Under the pieces are notes generated by a model. That model saw only the letters and a list, made by a program, of their open reading frames with translations. It did no database searches and was not told the origin of the DNA. Positions 28,101 to 36,290 of a DNA stretch of 51,664 nt are shown here, piece by piece. The translations under genes and the position numbers were made by a program. The stretch spans positions 1 through 51,664 of the forward strand of contig JAJYUW010000002.1 of NCBI GenBank assembly GCA_021792335.1. The letters run 5' to 3'. How positions within the stretch are numbered: the first letter of the stretch is position 1; every line of letters begins with the position of its first letter. Source of the stretch: Pseudomonadota bacterium. GTDB taxonomy: Bacteria > Pseudomonadota > Gammaproteobacteria > Burkholderiales > Sulfuricellaceae.

Positions 28101-28789
28101 TCTATCTACCCCCGATTCGTCGCCAGTTGATCTGGACCTACCTTGCCCGTCGCAACCGGTCTTGGGAAGGCTTAAAAGGAAAGGAGATTGAACGAGCAAT
28201 TGAGTTGCTGGAATCGAACTTGGAGGAAGAGCCATTTGATGAAAGAAACTTGAGGCTATGGGTACAAGCGGTTAGAAGAAGATCAACAACCCCGTCACTT
28301 GAGGCCATAGTTGAAAAGGTCGCGCAGTGGAAGGTTAGAACTTCTACGCTAGAGGCAACCTACTACCTTTATGTGCTCTACGCCTTGATGGTACTTGAGG
28401 GATCGTCGGCCAGCTTGGTGAACGCGGAAAAATTCCTTGACGAGTGTCGCCAACGAGCGGGTTATAGACGAGACAAAACAAAGAGTTTTGAATGGGTCGG
28501 ACCAGGAAGCAGCATAAAGAGATTAGTTCACCATTCTAGCTTGGGGGATTGGCGCCCGGACTCCGACTTTTGGGAGAACACTCAGCTCTTGAGTACACTA
28601 ACTGGTCGCGTAACAAAGATAAGCGGGCCACAAAGCGGTGAAGTGACTTTGAATTGTGGTCTTCGGGCTTTTTTTGTTCCTGGTGCTGGAGGACAGATGA
28701 AAGGGCGCGATGATAACCAGCTGGTCAGTTGCTATATTGGTTTCAGTTACGAAGGATTAAGGGCTTGGTCTGTCAAGCCGACTGAATAG
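25136..28789 (+). CDS. AlbA_2 (Schlafen-type) / STAND-like / TPR protein, putative phage defence
   Basis: This 1217-residue multidomain protein starts at ATG 25136 with GAAGGAG 5 bp upstream. Residues about 1-150 form an AlbA_2/Schlafen-type domain (EGDTLDFKERPYDLS, FVKDVLCMANTPRDEPAFIVFGV). A middle region of unknown fold follows. Around 476-535 there is a P-loop-like HAPGAGAS and a Walker B LLLVDGGD (D531), as in STAND ATPases, but the P-loop Lys is replaced by Ala. TPR-like helices lie near 800-1000 (EDPHFWAHLGRYHSIKQHNYEEALRCIDLAI). The last 70 residues look like a small beta-barrel (LTGRVTKISGPQSGEVTLNCG). This sensor-plus-effector build is typical of antiviral STAND proteins. AT-richer codons suggest transfer. 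Defence is an inference. Confidence 0.72.
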   Translation: MNAEDFVKLLSRSEGDTLDFKERPYDLSQEYSRVDFVKDVLCMANTPRDEPAFIVFGVKDLPFGEKELVGVTTHLDDAALQQQFNGLVYPTPHFSYEIVKHGGKDFGLISIPAHRIGPCVPVRDYKNILRQYQVYCRRSSMNDIAQPNDLHRIIAWINEGHSLDLSSGNTSHNWHEFVDAVENFTSSRNYVLVTNGIVNNSAELDENLALPPWLAVLDFSRTNAGVKSPLDAVQIAFGRTRALHIVLPGKGTTINPGTSTYWYLARGDQLTDPSLLDQKFADWTRTLKPRLGEFLRRLVVQVPSRPTTFVFAWYGGSDPSFLRSAIEALLETFGHNATVVVLSEGSADVHSIITELGVAAVPIPQFQLLSGFAGTWKNRLPEEGSQISLISSSGAPIPLLPKDLAWLQEELEVVHEAVGSIRPYEDEFDRPFLRGSQISWYELGLHVDVERDLSGKLETLVRSDLKDRRATRINLYHAPGAGASCIARRALWSFRKQYPCAVLHRTTPLETVERLSFIHASSSSPVLLLVDGGDIAERDLDDLFGLVGSRHLPVIFLQVLRRFRKQTEGRRSLYLSQTLSPVETRRFSDVLCHASPSKVRDIEALASSPERSYHNPFYFGLVAFEQQFQGLENYVHLRTINLTPVQSRALVSIALAHRYSHRPIPVQTFAEIFGVPKNKSILLNDYFPEETLGLLIEESSGRWRTSHHLIASEILEQALSKSATDKRLWRQGLADAARKFAELCRGSDMFISEEMVDLVRRAFIYRDNIEMLGNEAAGTSKFAQLIEDIPVAESALEVLRHLTELFPEDPHFWAHLGRYHSIKQHNYEEALRCIDLAIHFSDDDHVLIHMKGMAIRSRLYQGFEQQEDIANLVLLAKNATETFQRAQALNPDAEYGFISEAQMLIRLIEYVAGKKQLTPLELASDPTTSPLLREAFDRIEALLATVRRFREGEDDSNYERKCRASLDGLYGNFEVALQTWDTLLSRKDVYLPPIRRQLIWTYLARRNRSWEGLKGKEIERAIELLESNLEEEPFDERNLRLWVQAVRRRSTTPSLEAIVEKVAQWKVRTSTLEATYYLYVLYALMVLEGSSASLVNAEKFLDECRQRAGYRRDKTKSFEWVGPGSSIKRLVHHSSLGDWRPDSDFWENTQLLSTLTGRVTKISGPQSGEVTLNCGLRAFFVPGAGGQMKGRDDNQLVSCYIGFSYEGLRAWSVKPTE

Positions 28790-29130
28790 GCAACGTGGTT
28801 CGTTGACATTAAGAAATAGGCAGTGTTTTGTGTTGGAGGAGAGTACCCGTTCTGTCTCGCCTCAGCAGCAGACACTCCAAATCGGCCCAGGCGCTTATCT
28901 TGTGGCTGACCGCTTAGGCCGAGTTCCTGCCGGATGATCAGTTTCCACCGGTGTCTCCTAAGTCGCGGTTAGCGGCCAATCGCCTTCCATATGTCATCAG
29001 ACTGATTGGGCTCGGGTACGAAAGTTCGCGTTTCCCGATAGCTGGCACTCGTCAGTGGCGGAACGCCATCGGAATCGATGGCCGACTTTGGATGATTATG
29101 GGTGGCAGATTTGCGGTGCAATACGCACCG
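28790..29130. other. Intergenic stretch between the STAND-like gene and the ANL gene
   Basis: About 340 bp without a supported gene; both neighbouring genes end here (convergent). A plus-strand frame from 28951 runs on into antisense of the next gene and shows no family features. No clear terminator hairpin with a T run is seen. The text TGATCAGTTTCCACCGG near 28935-28951 resembles insertion-sequence end debris but cannot be confirmed. Confidence 0.4.
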
Positions 29131-30432
29131 TCAGGCAATATTTCTGATAACAAACCGGTGCTTGCCGGAAACAGTGCGTTTTATCTCGTCTACATAATTG
29201 ACTTCCAAAACCATGTTTTCATCGACCTCTGTGCGGATTTTTCCGTCGAGTGCGCTGAGTATCTCGGAACTCAATCTGGACGACGAGACGAGGTTCAGAC
29301 TGATTTTGTCCGGTTCGCCCTGAATGAACTGATACTGCTTGATGCCGGTCAGTCCATCCAGCAGGTGGATGAAATACGAGGGGTAAACGCTCTTGCCGCT
29401 GCCGGTCCTGATGATGTCGTTGCTTCGACAAAGCCCCATTTCCATCATCGGGAATGGCGACCCGCAAGCACAGCCACCCTCCTTCAGCCTGCCCGAGTCA
29501 CCTATGTCATATCTGATGAAGGGCATGGCCCGATTGGTTAACGAGGTAATGACGAGCCGGTCTTCATTGTTGACGTTCAGTGATTCAAGATAAACCATGT
29601 CGGTGAAGACGTGCTGGTTGCCGTACCTGCACTCGCAAGCGATATTCGGTATCTCCCTGCTGCCGTATTGATTGAATACCCTGCACCGAAAGGCCCGCTC
29701 CATCAACTCCCTTTGCCAGCCATAGAGCACTTCGGCTGTCGAGAATACGCCCAGTAGGGTTTCGGGCATGCGGATTTTGTTCTCGATGATGTATCCGGAA
29801 AGTTCGGCCAGGATCGAGGCATAGCCTTGCAGCAGGACGGGCTTATACGATCGGATGTACCCGGCCCAGTCATGCAGCTGCGCATCGGTATACTCGTATG
29901 CGCCTATGGTCTTCTCGGCGGCAATGTAGTCGTTATATTTTTTGCTGAAACTGCTGCCGCCTTTGAGATCCTGCCTGGCGCCCCAGAAATTCAGTATCTT
30001 CTGGCCCGGCTTCCATCCGGACCACATGTAGCTTCTGCACATGCCCGCGCGCATCAGCTCGCTCTTATGATTGTCGTAATAAAAAGACAAGGGCTTGCCC
30101 GTTGACCCGCCCGTATTCCCGGTTCTCAACGTGCGCCTGTCCAGATCCCGCGCAAGCATCCCATCCCTGTGCTGTATCACTTCGTCTTTGTGCAGGATGG
30201 GCAGCCTGCTTACCACATCTTCATTCGCCTCATTTCCAAGTGCCGGCGCATACTTCTCATGGTAATAAGGCGTATTGTTGAACGCATGGTCGATGATTGC
30301 GGACAAATCCTTCTGCTGCTTGCCGAGAAGCTGCTCTCTGCTCAGGGTTTGGTTGTGCAGCAGCTCATCCAGCAGGCCGAATCTTTCCCGGTGCCGGTTT
30401 CGATGCAGCGCATGTTTCAGAAGGTAGATCAT
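29131..30432 (-). CDS. CapK/PaaK-like adenylate-forming enzyme (phenylacetate-CoA ligase family)
   Basis: This 433-residue member of the ANL superfamily has the phosphate-binding loop TGNTGGSTGKP (residues 104-114), later FNQYGSREIPNIACEC (adenine-site region), and PFIRYDIGD (the ATP ribose Asp motif). Members activate an acid as its AMP ester and pass it to CoA or another acceptor. The closest form by eye is the CapK/coenzyme F390 synthetase-like group found in polysaccharide clusters. Several Cys (CECRYGN, GGCACGSP) may bind zinc. It is the last gene of a minus-strand operon, 9 bp after the glycosyltransferase-like gene. Substrate unknown. Confidence 0.82.
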   Translation of the reverse strand: MIYLLKHALHRNRHRERFGLLDELLHNQTLSREQLLGKQQKDLSAIIDHAFNNTPYYHEKYAPALGNEANEDVVSRLPILHKDEVIQHRDGMLARDLDRRTLRTGNTGGSTGKPLSFYYDNHKSELMRAGMCRSYMWSGWKPGQKILNFWGARQDLKGGSSFSKKYNDYIAAEKTIGAYEYTDAQLHDWAGYIRSYKPVLLQGYASILAELSGYIIENKIRMPETLLGVFSTAEVLYGWQRELMERAFRCRVFNQYGSREIPNIACECRYGNQHVFTDMVYLESLNVNNEDRLVITSLTNRAMPFIRYDIGDSGRLKEGGCACGSPFPMMEMGLCRSNDIIRTGSGKSVYPSYFIHLLDGLTGIKQYQFIQGEPDKISLNLVSSSRLSSEILSALDGKIRTEVDENMVLEVNYVDEIKRTVSGKHRFVIRNIA

Positions 30433-30441
30433 GGGCTATCG

Positions 30442-32304
30442 TCAGGCGGAAAAGGCTTGCGCACGCTTCCCCGATCTTGCCAACATCTCTGCCCAGGCTT
30501 GGTCATCTTCCGCATAGCGGGTGATGGCCTCCATGATCCCGGCATGCCGCTTTGTCTTGTTGGAAGACGAATTCACCAGATCGTAAGCGTTGTCGCCGAA
30601 ATTGTGCGCGATGTTGTCCATGAACCGGTTGAAGTTGTTGACGGCTTCGGTGTGTTCGGATGAGTTGTTCCACCAGTTTTTCCGGTCGTAAACGATCGCT
30701 TTCAGGATATCCAGCTTTTCCAGGATGACCAGGCGCTTCTTGTTGTATTGCTGCTGCATGGTTTCATGGGTCGATTCCAATGCCGCCACAATCAGCTCAT
30801 GGGCCGGGGTTAGCCCCGGATAGCCCATGCCGCTGAGTTTTTCTATGGTGAACAGCATCACGTCGCCATAAAACTGCCGTTCAAACTCCTCCGACAGATC
30901 GATTGTGCTTATGGCCGCAGATATTCCGGGCCTGAATTCCGATTGGCCGGTCGTCCCCACGGTGCGCTTATGCAGCATGGGGAGATTGGCCGATACGAAG
31001 CGATCCCCGATTTCAGACTTGATGAGCCGCCCCAGCACCGGCCCGGCCATACGTAACTTCAGGGTTGCAAAAGGGATGAAATGCTTCAGACCTTCGGGCT
31101 TGAAGATGTAGTTTCCGGTGTAGATGGTTCTGGCCGGCCGGATGCCGGCAATAATGTCTTCATGGCGATAATAGGTTTTTCGGGTTGGATGTTCTCCGTA
31201 GAAGAACCGGTTCAGCTTGCTTGAAAAATGGCTGAAACAGCGTGCATTGTCATGTTCGCCGCGGAGCGTGCAAGGATATTGATAGGACTCTTTCGAGGGT
31301 ATGAAACCAAAAAGCGCTGCCATGTCATGATAGGACGCCTCGTCCCCGTTCTGCTGTCTTGCACCGTGGAACTGACATGGCCGGGATGGACCGGATTCGG
31401 CAAGCCGGTGTAAAAAACAGATGACATCTTCAAGAAAATTGCCGGCCATCACGGCAGGGGAAACGGGCGGGTCGCCCACCACCTTGCCGGTGAGTATGCG
31501 GGCATCGGTTTCGGAAAAGATCCGGTCCAGATAATAAAAATAGTTGGTCGCGTAAAAATTTCTGTCCCCGTCCGGGGTGCTGACCTTTACCCTGAATTCC
31601 TGATCGCTGTCGATGAAATAAAAAAGGGTCTTCTCGTCGCCCTTGCTGATTTCGTTCAGTTTCAGGTAGGCGATATTGCGCGTGATCGAGGGGCCTTTAT
31701 GGTGAAAGGCCTCCCTGTCCGTGTTGCCGAGGATGCGGGATAAAGCGCTCTGTTCGGCCTCGCTCAGGGCATCCATCAGATCGAGCTGCTCGCTTGCGCC
31801 CAGATAGAGGGTTTCAATTCCCTGCTCGCCGTAATGGCGTGCCATCTCCTTGTTCCTGGCTATGTTGTCAGCATCCCGGCTGTCATCTGCGATGATGACG
31901 GCAAGCTTCTGGTAGCGGTGATTGGAAAAGCCGCCATAAGCAAACGACCGGCACAGATGCAGCAGGCTGTCGAGGCAGCTCTTGAGGTGTTGCGGCCTGT
32001 CCGCAACGGGGATGACGATGATGAACTTGTGCCGGCTGTCCCTGCCCTTCAATGCGATGAGATGCTCCATCTGCCGGAACGCGGCATGGTAGATCTCAAG
32101 CAGCGACTCGTCCGGTTCATTCGTCCACAGCGTTTTTTCAATTTCCGCGATGAAGGCTAGGCACGCATCGATCAATTCATCCATGTTCCCGTGCTTAGGC
32201 GCAGATATTTTTCCTTGCAGCCTGTTACGGACTGATTCCATGGCAGGACTGTTTTTGTGTACCTCGACAAAATCATCCAGCGACTTGCAGGTTTTCGATG
32301 CCAT
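30442..32304 (-). CDS. Large GT-A glycosyltransferase-like protein
   Basis: This is a 620-residue soluble protein. After about 90 helical residues comes a GT2-like nucleotide-binding start (HKFIIVIPVADRPQHLKSCLDSLL, about residue 93 onward), IIADDSRD as the next strand, and a DSD metal-binding motif at 232-234 within FYFIDSDQEF. Thus the first half looks like a GT-A fold. The remaining 380 residues are unlike common GT2 proteins and are mostly helical. I chose ATG 32304 over the TTG 9 bp earlier. It lies 18 bp after the ThDP gene in the same operon. The donor and acceptor are unknown. Confidence 0.68.
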   Translation of the reverse strand: MASKTCKSLDDFVEVHKNSPAMESVRNRLQGKISAPKHGNMDELIDACLAFIAEIEKTLWTNEPDESLLEIYHAAFRQMEHLIALKGRDSRHKFIIVIPVADRPQHLKSCLDSLLHLCRSFAYGGFSNHRYQKLAVIIADDSRDADNIARNKEMARHYGEQGIETLYLGASEQLDLMDALSEAEQSALSRILGNTDREAFHHKGPSITRNIAYLKLNEISKGDEKTLFYFIDSDQEFRVKVSTPDGDRNFYATNYFYYLDRIFSETDARILTGKVVGDPPVSPAVMAGNFLEDVICFLHRLAESGPSRPCQFHGARQQNGDEASYHDMAALFGFIPSKESYQYPCTLRGEHDNARCFSHFSSKLNRFFYGEHPTRKTYYRHEDIIAGIRPARTIYTGNYIFKPEGLKHFIPFATLKLRMAGPVLGRLIKSEIGDRFVSANLPMLHKRTVGTTGQSEFRPGISAAISTIDLSEEFERQFYGDVMLFTIEKLSGMGYPGLTPAHELIVAALESTHETMQQQYNKKRLVILEKLDILKAIVYDRKNWWNNSSEHTEAVNNFNRFMDNIAHNFGDNAYDLVNSSSNKTKRHAGIMEAITRYAEDDQAWAEMLARSGKRAQAFSA

Positions 32305-32322
32305 CGTGCGCAATGCCTTGTT

Positions 32323-33993
32323 CTACCTTCCCGAGCGGTAATCGGGAAAGGCGTTTTTATCTATCATTATTTCTATCAGGTTGATGTCGTCTGTCAGGTT
32401 GCTGTTGGCGAACAGGTCATCGAGGTCGGCTTCGGCCGCAATTTTCTTGTGCTTGATGCCGAATGACAGGGCAAGATATTGATAGTCCGGATTAACAAAA
32501 TCGCAATTGATGAATCTTTCATGGTAGAGCTGAAACTGGTTCTTTCGAATCAAGCCCATGGTGGAGTTGTTGAATACCACCACATTCAGCGGTATGCCGT
32601 AGTTCACCGCCGTCATGATCTCCATGCAGCACATCTGAAAGCCGCCGTCGCCCAGGATGGCAAAGGTCGGCTTCTTTTCCGAGAACCTTGCGCCTATCGC
32701 GGCTGGTATCGCATGGCCCAGGGAAGATATCCCGGAATTCGGAAAATACCGGTTTGCGCTGGAGACATTGAAGAAGTTCTGCGCAAAAATAATATTGTCG
32801 TCGAAAATCAACGCATCTTCCGGAAAATGCGCCTCCAGCTTGGAAAAAAACCGCTCTACCAATGCGAACCTGGACGACCGCACAGGGGCATCCTTAGCGG
32901 CGGGCCTCTTCTTTAATCCATTGATATGGCCATGAAATTTATCGAGGTTTTTCCTTACCGCCCCGCTTTCCCGGATGTTGCCCAACACTTCCGTCAATAC
33001 GCCCTTGATATCGCCATGAATGGCGACATCCGCCCTGAATACCTTTTCCAGCTGTTCATGGTTGTTGTCGATCTGAGCCACTTTCTTATTCTCGAGCAGC
33101 TTGGCGTCCCATAGATAGCTGGTCCGTTCGTTGAATCCTGCGCCCAGAAAAAGGACCAGGTCCGCATGATCGACGATGTATTTGTATGCATACCCGTTTG
33201 AGGTGACGCCCAGGCTGCCCAGAGAGAGCGCCGATCCATCGCCGATGACCCCCTTACCCTTCAGGCTGGTTGTCACCGGTATATTCATCAGTTCGCTCAA
33301 TTGCGAGACGGCTTCCTGCGCCCCCGATTTAATGCAGCCGTAACCCGCGACGATAACCGGGCATTCCGCCCCGGTAATCAGTTCGGACAACGCATCCACG
33401 GGGTGCGATTGTTTGTGGCACGGATAGGCGCTTCTGTGGGTGTTGATGCGATCCAGCATGCTTTCCTCAACCATCTCCTTCTGGACGTTGTATGGAAAAC
33501 TCAGAAGCACGGGGCCGGAGTTGCTGGACAGAAGTATTTTTGCCGCCTGATTCAGAACATGCACAAGATAGTCGGTTCTTTCCACGATCTTGTTGTATTT
33601 GGTGATGCCTTTGAACAAGGCGGCCTGATCGATGCTTCCGCCTTCGCCGGAGCTCTCCTGCAGCCCGCCCTTGCCAAAGATATAGGTTGAGGTTTCTCCG
33701 GTAATAACCAGAATGGGCTGCTTATCCGCATAGGCATTGGCTATCCCCGTCACCAGGTTGGTAGCGCCGGGACCCGCGGTTGTAATGCAGGCGGAAATTT
33801 TTCCCGAGGCCCGTGCATAGCCTCCGGCCATGAATGCCGCCCCTTGTTCGTGCTTGACCAATACGCTTTTGATGTTTGAGTCATACAGGCTGTCGTAGAC
33901 GGGCAGGATGTGGGCGCCCGGCATGCCGAAGATATATTCGATTCCCAAGCGTTCCAAATATCTTACGATCAATTCGCTTACTGCTATTTTCAT
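32323..33993 (-). CDS. ThDP-dependent enzyme of the acetolactate synthase fold
   Basis: This 556-residue protein has the three-domain ThDP layout. The catalytic Glu is E49 (VKHEQGAAFMA), the central domain carries GYGCIKSGAQEAV and similar strands, and the ThDP/Mg motif runs from GDGG at 448 to NN at 475-476. GPGATNLVTGIANAY and ITGETST are typical of acetolactate synthase relatives. It is unlikely to be the housekeeping enzyme: no ilvN or ilvC is adjacent, and it heads a run with a glycosyltransferase-like and an adenylating enzyme. Related enzymes outside amino-acid synthesis add two-carbon units to sugars (YerE) or make carboxyethyl-arginine. The exact reaction is unknown. Confidence 0.85.
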   Translation of the reverse strand: MKIAVSELIVRYLERLGIEYIFGMPGAHILPVYDSLYDSNIKSVLVKHEQGAAFMAGGYARASGKISACITTAGPGATNLVTGIANAYADKQPILVITGETSTYIFGKGGLQESSGEGGSIDQAALFKGITKYNKIVERTDYLVHVLNQAAKILLSSNSGPVLLSFPYNVQKEMVEESMLDRINTHRSAYPCHKQSHPVDALSELITGAECPVIVAGYGCIKSGAQEAVSQLSELMNIPVTTSLKGKGVIGDGSALSLGSLGVTSNGYAYKYIVDHADLVLFLGAGFNERTSYLWDAKLLENKKVAQIDNNHEQLEKVFRADVAIHGDIKGVLTEVLGNIRESGAVRKNLDKFHGHINGLKKRPAAKDAPVRSSRFALVERFFSKLEAHFPEDALIFDDNIIFAQNFFNVSSANRYFPNSGISSLGHAIPAAIGARFSEKKPTFAILGDGGFQMCCMEIMTAVNYGIPLNVVVFNNSTMGLIRKNQFQLYHERFINCDFVNPDYQYLALSFGIKHKKIAAEADLDDLFANSNLTDDINLIEIMIDKNAFPDYRSGR

Positions 33994-34140
33994 GTCATCC
34001 CATCGTTGTCTGAATGCTTTGGGTCGCCCCGTCGCTTCTGGATCTCGTGCCGGGCTGTAACGACTGCAGGATTCGGCGCCGGGAAATAAAGTTTAACCGA
34101 ACCTTCCACCAATAATGAAACACAAAATTCCGGACATCCT

Positions 34141-34800
34141 TCAGCTCGCTGCGGCGTAATCGGTTTCATCGTAAACCTGTGCGATAGGCACGCCGGCTGC
34201 CCTGATGGCTTGCAGCTTGTCCGTTATCGCGATTCGCAGGGATTCATGATCCGCTTGCGGTGGAAGCTGGTCCTGCCATCCTTCCGCTGTGTGGATGTCC
34301 AGATTGTAATAGGCATAAGGGGCAGTTTTGTCGCCGATGTCTTCTGTCACTATGGTCAGCCGATATCCGCTGAAAGGGGCATGCTCCCCCGCTTCATGGG
34401 GAACGATGCGCTCCTCGAAATCGACAAACTGGTTGTCCGCCTCCTGAATATAACCCGGCAATGATTCAACCAGATTCACGATTTGCAGATGCGTCAATTT
34501 CACCCTTAAGTTGCTTATTGCATTGAGATAATCTTCTTGATTTATTTCCCAGCGCGCAACCGGGATCTGCTGTTCGTTTTCAACGTAGGCAGCAAACAAA
34601 CCGCGAATGTTCACCATATCCGAGATGTTCACACAGAACATTTCCGGGCTCAGTCCTTTCAGGTTGAAGCGGGTTAATTCAGCAGAAGGTAAGACGTCAA
34701 TATATGGTTCCCATCCGGAACCGTGGCGCACCGGTCCAGTCTTAACCTGATAGTGAAGAATCAGTGTCTTGCCTTGTATTGCGACGAGTACTTTTTTCAA
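34141..34800 (-). CDS. Unknown protein at the head of the ThDP operon
   Basis: I do not recognise this 219-residue acidic protein. It has no signal peptide or membrane span and a mixed strand/helix pattern. The start is TTG 34800 with GAAG about 10 bp upstream; the ATG 14 bp further up is out of frame and stops after five codons. It ends 147 bp before the ThDP gene, in the same direction, so joint transcription is possible but not shown by spacing. It is divergent from the MYG1-family gene. Confidence 0.6.
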   Translation of the reverse strand: MKKVLVAIQGKTLILHYQVKTGPVRHGSGWEPYIDVLPSAELTRFNLKGLSPEMFCVNISDMVNIRGLFAAYVENEQQIPVARWEINQEDYLNAISNLRVKLTHLQIVNLVESLPGYIQEADNQFVDFEERIVPHEAGEHAPFSGYRLTIVTEDIGDKTAPYAYYNLDIHTAEGWQDQLPPQADHESLRIAITDKLQAIRAAGVPIAQVYDETDYAAAS

Positions 34801-34947
34801 AACGATTTCTTCATGTTATGGATAACTTGCCGATACAGGCGATCTGCCTTGCATATCGGGCGGCAGACGAATTATAACAATGCCGGGCACCCTGCGTGCC
34901 GCCGGTTTCTCTGCCGGGTTTTACCATTTTGTAGGATACTGGCCATA

Positions 34948-35904
34948 ATGACTAACAAACCAAGAAATAACGTGTCGAATCTTTATTCCATCCTCCAGCG
35001 TCCCGGCTCTGTCGCAGCCACCCATTCGGGGTCCTTTCATGCCGATGAGGTGTTAGCGGCGGCTACCTTGCGCCTGGCAAATCCTTCCTTGCCCGTTCTG
35101 CGCACGCGCGACCAGGAACAGCTGGACGCAGCGGATATCGTCTTTGATGTGGGACGTGTTTTTGACCCTGCGGCCTGCCGCTTCGACCATCATCAACTGG
35201 AATTTAACGAAACGCGCGAAAACGGCATTCCTTACAGTTCATTCGGCCTGATATGGCGTGAATTGGGGGTGGAACTTTGTGAATCTGCAGCCGCGGCGTC
35301 CAGGGTTGACCGATGGTTGGTGCAAGGCGTGGATGCCATGGATTGCGGAGTTACCTTAAGCAGGGAAACCATGTCCGTCACCGTGATGACCATTTCCTCG
35401 GTCATAGGCGGCTTCAATCCCGGCTGGCAGGATGTCACATCCGCGGAGGACCGAAATGAGGCCTTCGAACGTGCTGTCAGCCTGGCCATAGCCATTCTGC
35501 AAAACACGATCCGGGATGCCAACGGAGTTGAAAAGGCGCGTGCCGCCGTGGCACAAGGCGTTCTGCTGGAAGCCGGACGGTTGCTGGTGCTGGAGCACGA
35601 TGTGCCGTGGAAGGAAGCCGTATTGGGGTCGCCTGAGTACAAGCGCGTTCTTTATGTAATTTCCCCTGATGCCCAGGGGAGATGGCATGTGAGCACCGTT
35701 CCGGATTCTGCCGGAGGAAGCTTCGGCAACCGGAAACCCCTGCCTTCTGCCTGGGCGGGGCTGGACGGGGAAGAACTGGACGCCGTCATCGGCATGGAAG
35801 GCTGCGTGTTCTGTCATAGGGGGCGCTTTGTCGCAGGACACAAGACAAAAGACGGGGCGATGGAAATGGCGCGATTGGCCATTGCCCAGCCACCTGCGAA
35901 ATAA
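34948..35904 (+). CDS. MYG1 family protein (DHH-superfamily exonuclease-like)
   Basis: This 318-residue protein has the MYG1/UPF0160 signature: ATHSGSFHADEVLA (H26, H31, D33) and CRFDHHQLEFNE (D80-H81-H82), the metal-binding motifs of the DHH-like phosphoesterase fold. Eukaryotic MYG1 is a 3'-5' RNA exonuclease of nucleus and mitochondria; the bacterial role is not established. A second conserved block is WVDAMDCG-like (QGVDAMDCGVTL). ATG 34948 was chosen because the family start follows at once; the ribosome site is weak (AGGATA). Confidence 0.88.
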   Translation: MTNKPRNNVSNLYSILQRPGSVAATHSGSFHADEVLAAATLRLANPSLPVLRTRDQEQLDAADIVFDVGRVFDPAACRFDHHQLEFNETRENGIPYSSFGLIWRELGVELCESAAAASRVDRWLVQGVDAMDCGVTLSRETMSVTVMTISSVIGGFNPGWQDVTSAEDRNEAFERAVSLAIAILQNTIRDANGVEKARAAVAQGVLLEAGRLLVLEHDVPWKEAVLGSPEYKRVLYVISPDAQGRWHVSTVPDSAGGSFGNRKPLPSAWAGLDGEELDAVIGMEGCVFCHRGRFVAGHKTKDGAMEMARLAIAQPPAK

Positions 35905-35935
35905 AACCCGGCCTCCCGGCACAAGCAGGAGAGTC

Positions 35936-36016
35936 ATGGCGCGCGCAGAAAATAGGATAACACAGCAACCTCGAGTTGCATTGCCGGTAGGCTATTCCTG
36001 TCGAAAAGTGGGATAA
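35936..36016 (+). CDS. Possible 26-residue microprotein
   Basis: A short frame MARAENRITQQPRVALPVGY (then SCRKVG) starts at ATG 35936 with a good AGCAGGAGA site 5 bp upstream and ends 7 bp before the next gene. It could be a leader peptide or a small protein. It is too short to judge by composition alone. Confidence 0.25.
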   Translation: MARAENRITQQPRVALPVGYSCRKVG

Positions 36017-36023
36017 TGTCACG

Positions 36024-36290
36024 ATGAATGAACCGCAATCAACTACTCCTCGTCGGCGTCTGCAAGAGCTCCTGGCGATTCCGGAAAGACAGCGAACCGA
36101 CGCCCAGTGGGATGAGATCAACGAACTCGAGATTACGCTGACGCCCGTAAATCGAGAGCAAACGCCGGAGCAAGGCGTTCGCCGGCACACCGCTGTTCCC
36201 GCCGGAAGCCCCAGACCCGGCCGTGGCGCACAGGGCAAGAAGCCGCTCAAGAAGTTCCACAAGAGGCCGCCCAAGAAGAGTGCACCATGA
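36024..36290 (+). CDS. Small basic protein, unknown
   Basis: This 88-residue protein has an acidic, helical N-terminal half (RRRLQELLAIPERQRTDAQWDEINELEITL) and a disordered, Arg/Lys/Pro-rich tail ending KKPLKKFHKRPPKKSAP. The helix-plus-basic-tail build suggests binding to RNA, DNA or ribosomes, but I do not recognise a named family. ATG 36024 has only a weak ribosome site. It follows the MYG1 gene in the same direction. Confidence 0.6.
   Translation: MNEPQSTTPRRRLQELLAIPERQRTDAQWDEINELEITLTPVNREQTPEQGVRRHTAVPAGSPRPGRGAQGKKPLKKFHKRPPKKSAP

Noticed and set aside
28951-29541. 196-codon plus-strand frame into the ANL gene
   Set aside because: More than two thirds is antisense to a clear adenylating enzyme, and the rest has no motif.
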